Origin: JAGXFP01 sp046484585
GTDB taxonomy: Bacteria > Desulfobacterota > Desulfobulbia > Desulfobulbales > JAGXFP01
Length of the DNA: 10,817 nucleotides
Direction: 5' to 3'
Assembly (NCBI GenBank): GCA_046484585.1
Contig: JAWOIQ010000145.1
Coordinates: forward strand, 1 to 10,817
Part shown: piece after piece, positions 6,185-10,817 of the stretch
Layout: the number at the start of each line of letters is the position of its first letter
How positions within the stretch are numbered: position 1 is the stretch's first letter
Position numbers and translations under genes: made by a program
Notes under the pieces: generated by a model
Seen by the model: only the letters and a program-made list of their open reading frames with translations
Database searches by the model: none
Told to the model about the DNA's origin: nothing

Positions 6185-6790
6185 ATGAATTCCATCCTGA
6201 GCAGCCTGATAACCTCGAAAACGAGGGTCAAGATCCTGATGCGCCTCTTCCTTAACCCGGAAAGAAACGCCTACCTGCGCGAATTGGCCGATGAATTCAA
6301 GATCTCCACCGGCCTGGTCAGCGAGGAACTCAAACAGCTCCAGAAGGCGGGCTTTCTGGAAAGCGAGAAAAACGGCCGCCAGCTCCATTTTCGGGCCAAT
6401 CAGCAGCACCCCCTCTACGCAGAATTGAACTCCATGGTCAGAAAGGCCCTGGGCATGGACAGAATCATCGATTCAATCGTCGAGCGGCTCGGCAACCTCG
6501 AAACCGCCTACCTGGTCGGCGACTACGCCGAAGGCAAGGACAGCGGCATCATCGACCTGGTCCTGGTCGGGGATATCGACCAGGCCAATCTCGCCGACCT
6601 GGTCGCCAAGACCGAGAAGTATATCGGCCGGAAAATCAGAACTCTGGCGGTTCAAGGCGAAGAGTTCGAGTCGATGCGGGAGATGCTCAACCGAACCCCC
6701 ATCCTGTTGCTCTGGGAAAACGGGGGGGGTACAGCAAGTGAGGAGTTAGGAGTTAGGAGTGTGGAGTTAGGACTGAGGAGTAAGGAGTGA
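6185..6790 (+). CDS. Winged-helix regulator with degenerate nucleotidyltransferase domain
   Basis: A protein of 201 residues. Residues 8-72 form a winged helix-turn-helix: SKTRVKILMRLF, LRELADEFKISTGLVSEELKQLQKAGFL (recognition helix around 41-52) and the wing NGRQLHF. Residues 92-178 resemble a minimal nucleotidyltransferase (MNT) fold, with AYLVGDYAEGKDSGIIDLVLVGD in the place where active members have GS-X-A-R-G and D-X-D. Here GS has become GD and the first Asp is Ile, so catalysis is doubtful and the domain may sense a ligand or partner. Proteins with an ArsR-like helix and an MNT domain are known as regulators next to polysaccharide genes. The palindrome at 6157-6173 is a likely target. 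Residues 185-201 (EELGVRSVELG...) are encoded by the heptamer array of element B, so the native C-terminus was probably shorter. Confidence 0.8.
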   Translation: MNSILSSLITSKTRVKILMRLFLNPERNAYLRELADEFKISTGLVSEELKQLQKAGFLESEKNGRQLHFRANQQHPLYAELNSMVRKALGMDRIIDSIVERLGNLETAYLVGDYAEGKDSGIIDLVLVGDIDQANLADLVAKTEKYIGRKIRTLAVQGEEFESMREMLNRTPILLLWENGGGTASEELGVRSVELGLRSKE

Positions 6791-6908
6791 AAAGTGAGGA
6801 GTACGGCAGTGCGGCAGTGGGGAGAAGGTCATAAGTATAGTTAAAGCAGACAAGCTGCTCAACTCAGCTTTAACCCGCTTTTTTTTTCTCACCCCTCACC
6901 CCTCACCC
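6739..6908. repeat. Heptamer-flanked element B (TGAGGAG family)
   Basis: The left end is nine tandem 7-base units (6739-6801; TGAGGAG, TTAGGAG, TAAGGAG and variants). The right end is three CTCACCC units (6888-6908) in inverse orientation. The core at 6830-6889 matches that of element A (1615-1674) at about 51 of 60 positions. GGCATCGATAA follows at 6920-6930. The left array forms the last codons of the regulator gene. The same order of parts in A and B shows these are copies of one element, not chance low-complexity sequence. Confidence 0.75.
6840..6887 (+). terminator. Possible terminator inside element B
   Basis: GTTAAAGC (6840-6847) pairs perfectly with GCTTTAAC (6867-6874), and nine Ts follow (6879-6887) after four bases. 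The loop holds a second small stem AGCTG/CAGCT that competes with it. The position, 50 bases after the regulator stop, suits termination before cysC. The equivalent in element A has a weaker outer stem and seven Ts. Confidence 0.4.
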
Positions 6909-6956
6909 CAGTCGGTTGCGGCATCGATAAAAATTGAGGTGAGTTATTTGACTGAC

Positions 6957-7577
6957 ATGGCGAACAACCCTGAAAAAAACAACAACAACGTGGTCTGGCA
7001 CCGCGCCACCGTCAACCGGCAGCGCCGGCAAAAGCTGAACGGCCACCCCAGCGTCAACCTCTGGTTCACCGGCCTGTCCGGCTCCGGAAAATCGACCCTG
7101 GCCCATGCCGTCGAGGAGCGCCTCCATCAAATGGGTTGCCGGACCTTTGTCTTCGACGGCGACAATGTCCGCCACGGCCTCTGCGGCGATCTCAGCTTCA
7201 GCCGGGAGGACCGTTCCGAAAATATCCGGCGGATCGGCGAAATGATCGGGCTTTTCCTGGAGGCCGGGGTCATCTCCCTGAGCGCCTTTATCTCGCCGTT
7301 ACGGGAGGACCGGCAGAAGGTCCGGGAGATTATCGGCCCGGAAAACTTCATCGAGATCCACTGCCACTGCCCCTTGGAGGTCTGCGAGGAAAGAGACGTC
7401 AAGGGCCTCTACAAAAAAGCCCGCCAAGGCAAGATCAAGAATTACACCGGAATCTCGGCCCCCTACGAGGAGCCGCTCAATCCGGACCTTAAAGTCAATA
7501 CCTCGGAGCAGTCCCTGGATGAATGCGTTGAGTTGATCCTTAAAATGTTGACCGAGAAAGGAATGACTGGTTCATGA
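6957..7577 (+). CDS. cysC: Adenylylsulfate (APS) kinase
   Basis: A protein of 206 residues from the ATG at 6957, a normal length for CysC. It phosphorylates APS with ATP to give PAPS, the donor for sulfotransferases. The P-loop GLSGSGKS is at residues 39-46, followed by FDGDNVRHGL, LSFSREDRSENIRRIGE and FISPLREDRQKVR of the APS-binding region, then the DVKGLYKKARQGKIKNYTGI lid and the closing PYEEPLNPDL. All expected catalytic parts are present. The start is uncertain: TTG 6948 and GTG 6939 are in frame, and GAGGTGA (6937-6943) sits closer to TTG 6948 than to the ATG, so the protein may be three residues longer. No sulfurylase or PAPS reductase gene is adjacent. Its place in a glycan cluster suggests PAPS for sulfating a polysaccharide. 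Confidence 0.93.
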   Translation: MANNPEKNNNNVVWHRATVNRQRRQKLNGHPSVNLWFTGLSGSGKSTLAHAVEERLHQMGCRTFVFDGDNVRHGLCGDLSFSREDRSENIRRIGEMIGLFLEAGVISLSAFISPLREDRQKVREIIGPENFIEIHCHCPLEVCEERDVKGLYKKARQGKIKNYTGISAPYEEPLNPDLKVNTSEQSLDECVELILKMLTEKGMTGS

Positions 7578-7621
7578 CAGCTGCAAGAGGCAAGTTTCAA
7601 GGGGCAAGGTACATGGGGCAA
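7578..7621. repeat. Heptamer array, GGGGCAA family (copy 3)
   Basis: Five tandem 7-base units at 7587-7621 (GAGGCAA, GTTTCAA, two GGGGCAA, GGTACAT), preceded by CAGCTGCAA (7578-7586) as in copy 1 at 3931. It begins directly after the cysC stop codon. The units are more diverged than in copy 1. The rest of the gap up to 7769 is AT-rich near its end and may contain the wzm promoter, which I cannot define. Confidence 0.7.
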
Positions 7622-7769
7622 AAATGAAAAGCGCGGCGCCGGGTTTCTCCCCTGCTCTGCAATTAAGTACGGTGTCCAGAACCTATAAGGCAATGCCGTG
7701 TATCGATCTCAAGAATAGTCAAAACAAGCATTATCGACAAAATCATCTCTTTATTGATGGAAACAAATA

Positions 7770-8639
7770 ATGGCCCACCAAAATAGTTCAAACAATAATT
7801 CACATGTGACGATATACGAGCCCAATCACATCCTGAAGGCCGGAATCCGGGTCTGGGGTGAAATGATCCGGGAAATCATTACCTTCAGGGGCCTTATCTG
7901 GAGACTGGTGGTTCGCGATATCTCAGCACGTTACCGACAATCATTGATGGGGGTTTTCTGGGCTTTTCTCACTCCACTGGTCATGATGTTCGTATTTGTC
8001 TGGGTCAGGAATAAAAACTTTCTTCCCATCGGCGACACCAATATGCCCTATGCCGCTTTTGTGTTCCTGGGTCAAGTCGTCTGGCTTTTAGTTGCACAGG
8101 GACTGACAACAACATCCGGCAGTCTGGTTGCAGCGGGCGCCATGCTCACCAAAATCAACTTCCCCAAGGAAGTGCTGATTGTCTCCGCGGTTGGACAAAC
8201 CATTTTTGAATTTTTGCTCCGCATCCCTCTTCTTGTGATCGTTTTCATCTGGACCGGCTTTATTCCTGAACCAACCATCCTTCTCTTGCCGGTAGTACTC
8301 CTGCCGCTTGTATTTCTTGTAGTCGGCCTGGGCTTCATTCTTGCTTTATTTAATGCCGTATTAAGAGACATCAGCAGCATACTGACCATTGTCATTAATC
8401 TCGGCATGTTCGCAACTCCGGTAATCTACCCTCCTCCGACAAGCTGGCCGCTTTCTTTTCTGATTAACCATGTCAATCCGGTAAGCGGTTTTATCATTGC
8501 GGCTCGGGACCTGGCAACCACAGGTTATTTGACCCAGCCTTGGTCCTTTCTCTCTGCAGTCATTTTGAGCTTGACCATTTTCCTGATTGGCTGGAGATTA
8601 ATGCATCTCGTTGAACCAAAAATCGCCGAAAGAGTGTAA
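7770..8639 (+). CDS. wzm: ABC-2 type polysaccharide/O-antigen export permease
   Basis: A protein of 289 residues. It forms the membrane channel that, with its ATPase, moves undecaprenyl-linked polysaccharide across the inner membrane. The cytoplasmic N-terminus contains the amphipathic segment LIWRLVVRDISARYRQSLMGVFWAFLTPL, typical of Wzm/TagG-type permeases. About six hydrophobic segments follow (from residues 65, 100, 145, 175, 205 and 265), with a hairpin near PPPTSW before the last ones and the family-like NHVNPVSGFIIAARD. The ATPase gene follows after 5 bases, so the two are surely co-translated. Base composition is visibly more AT-rich than in cysC or the regulator, as in the next gene, which fits transfer of the exporter as a unit. 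Confidence 0.92.
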   Translation: MAHQNSSNNNSHVTIYEPNHILKAGIRVWGEMIREIITFRGLIWRLVVRDISARYRQSLMGVFWAFLTPLVMMFVFVWVRNKNFLPIGDTNMPYAAFVFLGQVVWLLVAQGLTTTSGSLVAAGAMLTKINFPKEVLIVSAVGQTIFEFLLRIPLLVIVFIWTGFIPEPTILLLPVVLLPLVFLVVGLGFILALFNAVLRDISSILTIVINLGMFATPVIYPPPTSWPLSFLINHVNPVSGFIIAARDLATTGYLTQPWSFLSAVILSLTIFLIGWRLMHLVEPKIAERV

Positions 8640-8644
8640 AGCAA

Positions 8645-9841
8645 ATGTCTGATGTATTAATAAAAGCTGAAGGGGTTTCAAAAAAATTCTGCAAGAGTTT
8701 GAAGCGCTCCATGCTGTACGGCATACAGGATATTACTAAAACAATGTTTGCCGTAACTCCCCAAAGCGATCAATTACGAGATAAAGAGTTCTGGGCGGTT
8801 GATGATATTTCCTTTGAACTGAAACGGGGTGAATGCCTGGGCCTCATCGGCGCGAACGGATCCGGCAAATCAACCCTGCTGAAAATCCTGAACGGGATAA
8901 TTGAGCCGGACAAAGGCCGAATCCAGATAAATGGCAAAGTTGGAGCCCTGATTGAACTGGGGGCCGGCTTTCACCCCATGCTCTCGGGCCGCGAAAACAT
9001 CTATATCTATGGCTCAATTCTCGGTTTCAGTAAAAAAGAAATAGATAGAAAATTTGATGCCATTGTCGCCTTTGCCGAGATTGCTGATTTTATTGATACA
9101 CCGGTAAAGCATTACAGTTCCGGCATGTATGTCCGCTTGGGATTTTCCGTGGCGGCGCAGATGGAACCGGATGTGCTTATTATCGATGAAGTTCTGGCTG
9201 TTGGTGATATTGGTTTTCGGATTAAATGTTTGAATCGCATTCACGAATTGCTTGACAAAGCAGCCGTCATTTTCGTGTCTCACTCGATGCCTTTTGTTGC
9301 CAGGTTATGCAACCAGGTAATGGTTCTGCGGCAAGGCGAGGACATTTTCTCTTCTTCGGATGTTCCTAAAGGGATTGATTTTTACAATAAAGAATTTAAA
9401 ACGGGCGAACGCGTTGTCGTGGGCTCTGGTGAGGTAGAAATCCTGGAATTATCAATCAATGGCGAAGATAAGGACACAATTACGGCAATTCCCTTTGGCG
9501 GCAGCTTAACTCTTGGCGTGGATTTGGCGATCCATTCCAAGTGTCAAACATTGTGTCTCCGATTGGGAGTTTTTAACGCAGACCAGCGACCTGTAGTTGA
9601 TTTTATCACAGAGGATTATCAGCCTTTCATCTGGGAAAACGATGCGGAATTAGCAACCGTTAAAGTCGAAATCCCAGCATTACACCTTGCCTCCGGCAAG
9701 CACACGGTGGCTATTGTCATTTTTGATCACGCAACGACACGGGTTATTTGTCGAATGGACAACGCTGTTTCATTTATCATGGGCCACCACATTTCAACTG
9801 GATGTGATTCATTTTATGCGGCGCACTGGTCTAAATTCTAA
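8645..9841 (+). CDS. wzt: ABC exporter ATPase with C-terminal glycan-binding domain
   Basis: A protein of 398 residues. The nucleotide-binding domain (about 1-245) has Walker A GANGSGKST (69-77), the family variant of the signature, YSSGMYVRLGF (157-167), Walker B VLIIDE (177-182) and the H-loop His213 in FVSHS. The region before Walker A holds the roughly 25-residue insertion usual in Wzt/TagH ATPases. Residues 257-398 form an extra beta-rich domain (VEILELSINGED..., LRLGVFNADQRPV, GKHTVAIVIFD) like the Wzt C-terminal domain, which in known systems binds the modified non-reducing end of the O-antigen before export. Its presence suggests a capped polysaccharide; short Wzt proteins lacking it serve uncapped glycans. 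The gene is AT-richer than its flanks and starts 5 bases after wzm. Confidence 0.93.
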   Translation: MSDVLIKAEGVSKKFCKSLKRSMLYGIQDITKTMFAVTPQSDQLRDKEFWAVDDISFELKRGECLGLIGANGSGKSTLLKILNGIIEPDKGRIQINGKVGALIELGAGFHPMLSGRENIYIYGSILGFSKKEIDRKFDAIVAFAEIADFIDTPVKHYSSGMYVRLGFSVAAQMEPDVLIIDEVLAVGDIGFRIKCLNRIHELLDKAAVIFVSHSMPFVARLCNQVMVLRQGEDIFSSSDVPKGIDFYNKEFKTGERVVVGSGEVEILELSINGEDKDTITAIPFGGSLTLGVDLAIHSKCQTLCLRLGVFNADQRPVVDFITEDYQPFIWENDAELATVKVEIPALHLASGKHTVAIVIFDHATTRVICRMDNAVSFIMGHHISTGCDSFYAAHWSKF

Positions 9842-9871
9842 CATCCTGGTTTATTCAATGAGGTTTTTGCC

Positions 9872-10645
9872 ATGAAAGCAGTCATCCTCGCCGGTGGGCT
9901 TGGGACCCGTATCAGTGAAGAAACCGAAGCCAAGCCGAAGCCGATGATCGAGATCGGCGGCAAGCCGATCCTGTGGCACATCATGAAAATCTATTCCGCC
10001 CACGGCATTCACGATTTTATCATCTGTTGCGGTTACAAGGGATACATGATCAAGGAGTACTTTGCTAATTACTTTCTTCACATGTCCGATGTCACCTTCG
10101 ACATGCAGCACAACCGAATGGATGTTCATCAGAATAATGCCGAACCATGGCGGGTTACCCTGGTGGATACGGGCGGGGAGACCCAAACCGGTGGACGGTT
10201 GCGCCGGATTGCTTCCTATGTGCAGGATGAAGAGCAGTTCTGCTTCACCTACGGCGATGGGGTGAGCAACGTCAATATCACCAGTCTGATCGAATACCAC
10301 AAAAAGCAGAATACTCTTGCGACGCTGACTGCCGTCTATCCACCAGGCCGCTTCGGCGCTCTGGATATCTCCGCCGGAAAAGTCAACACATTCAAGGAAA
10401 AGCCAAGAGGCGATGGCGCGATGGTCAACGGTGGTTTCTTCGTGCTCTCCCCGAAGGTGATCGATTATATCAAAGACGATTTCACCAGCTGGGAGCAGGA
10501 GCCAATGGAAACGCTGGCCCAACAGGATGAAATCTCTGCCTACCAGCATGACGGTTTCTGGCAGCCCATGGACACCCTGCGGGACAAGCGTCATCTGGAA
10601 GAGTTGTGGGCATCAGGCAAGGCACCATGGAAGATGTGGAAATGA
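9872..10645 (+). CDS. rfbF: Glucose-1-phosphate cytidylyltransferase
   Basis: A protein of 257 residues, the usual size. It joins CTP and glucose-1-phosphate to form CDP-glucose, the first step towards CDP-linked 3,6-dideoxyhexoses such as abequose, paratose and tyvelose. It begins with the nucleotide-binding loop MKAVILAGGLGTR, has EAKPKPMIEIGGKPI (19-33), the family-specific stretch IICCGYKGYMIKEYF (50-64) and YGDGVSNVNI (127-136) with the metal-binding Asp129. PPGRFGALDI and VNGGFFVLSPKV complete the sugar site. The start is supported by GAGG at 9861-9864. Its stop codon overlaps the rfbG start (ATGA), so the two are translationally coupled. Base composition returns to the GC-richer level of the early genes. 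Confidence 0.95.
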   Translation: MKAVILAGGLGTRISEETEAKPKPMIEIGGKPILWHIMKIYSAHGIHDFIICCGYKGYMIKEYFANYFLHMSDVTFDMQHNRMDVHQNNAEPWRVTLVDTGGETQTGGRLRRIASYVQDEEQFCFTYGDGVSNVNITSLIEYHKKQNTLATLTAVYPPGRFGALDISAGKVNTFKEKPRGDGAMVNGGFFVLSPKVIDYIKDDFTSWEQEPMETLAQQDEISAYQHDGFWQPMDTLRDKRHLEELWASGKAPWKMWK

Positions 10646-10817
10646 CCAGCGGATTCTGGCAAGGCAAGAAGGTTCTGATTACAGGACACACCGGCTTCAA
10701 GGGCAGTTGGCTTTCCCTGTGGCTGCAACAGCATGGCCGGAGCAAAGCAAAAGCCTATTTCCGCAAGGCTCAGCCGCCGAAGCGGGTCTTCAACGCATCG
10801 AGGCCGCCCTTGAAGAC
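10642..10817 (+). pseudogene. rfbG: CDP-glucose 4,6-dehydratase, start only, apparently frameshifted
   Basis: The ATG at 10642 overlaps the rfbF stop (ATGA); an in-frame ATG at 10627 is less likely. The first residues, GFWQGKKVLITGHTGFKGSWLSLWLQQHG, match the start of RfbG, the NAD-dependent SDR enzyme that converts CDP-glucose to CDP-4-keto-6-deoxyglucose, including the Gly-rich T-G-H-T-G-F-K-G loop. After about 10737 the annotated frame stops resembling the family. In another frame, SLFPQGSAAEAGLQRIEAAL (from 10752) resumes in the style of family members, but the piece that normally lies between (roughly GA-V-GYAL-PPT) is missing. This points to a small deletion with frame change, or a sequence error. 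The gene continues beyond the window. Confidence 0.7.

Noticed and set aside
9851..10594. Long antisense open frame of 247 codons opposite rfbF
   Set aside because: rfbF on the + strand has a full set of family motifs and a ribosome binding site; the antisense product resembles nothing.

Overview
The window most likely comes from a Gram-negative, anaerobic-type bacterium, probably of the Desulfobacterota (former Deltaproteobacteria). Support: a multi-cluster ferredoxin protein, a B12-type radical SAM protein, an ABC-dependent O-antigen export pair, and a very high load of short dispersed repeats. The lineage is an inference from gene content; no rRNA or other marker is present.

Layout. Positions 1-1347 hold the 3' part of a radical SAM gene. 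After a repeat-rich gap come a Cys-rich double [4Fe-4S] protein (1886-2701), a second repeat gap, a SlyD-type FKBP prolyl isomerase (3070-3498) and a GIY-YIG domain protein (3621-4073) whose tail runs into repeats. From 4567 the content changes to cell-surface polysaccharide genes: a GT4 glycosyltransferase (4567-5814), a winged-helix/degenerate nucleotidyltransferase regulator with a 17-bp palindrome in front of it (6185-6790), APS kinase cysC (6957-7577), the ABC exporter wzm/wzt (7770-9841), glucose-1-phosphate cytidylyltransferase rfbF (9872-10645) and the start of CDP-glucose 4,6-dehydratase rfbG (from 10642). All genes are on the + strand.

How they fit together. RfbF makes CDP-glucose and RfbG would convert it to CDP-4-keto-6-deoxyglucose, the entry to 3,6-dideoxyhexoses. 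The glycosyltransferase would help build the glycan, and Wzm/Wzt would export it across the inner membrane, with the Wzt C-terminal domain recognising its end. CysC would supply PAPS, which suggests a sulfated glycan, although no sulfotransferase lies in the window. The regulator may control this block. The rfbG copy appears broken: homology jumps frame near 10737-10754 with loss of a short piece.

The most unusual content is between the genes. At least six sites carry tandem repeats with a period of exactly 7 bases, in two families (GGTTCAA/GGGGCAA and TGAGGAG). Two of them (1509-1711 and 6739-6908) are related elements: inverted heptamer arrays flank a core with a 45-bp stretch matching at 41 positions and ending in a T-tract. 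Two other palindromic elements (1367-1487 and 2871-3030) have terminal arms of 14 and 21 bases, so their arms differ by one 7-base unit. Several other dispersed repeats are piled up at 4027-4310 and 5852-5878. Two genes end inside heptamer arrays.
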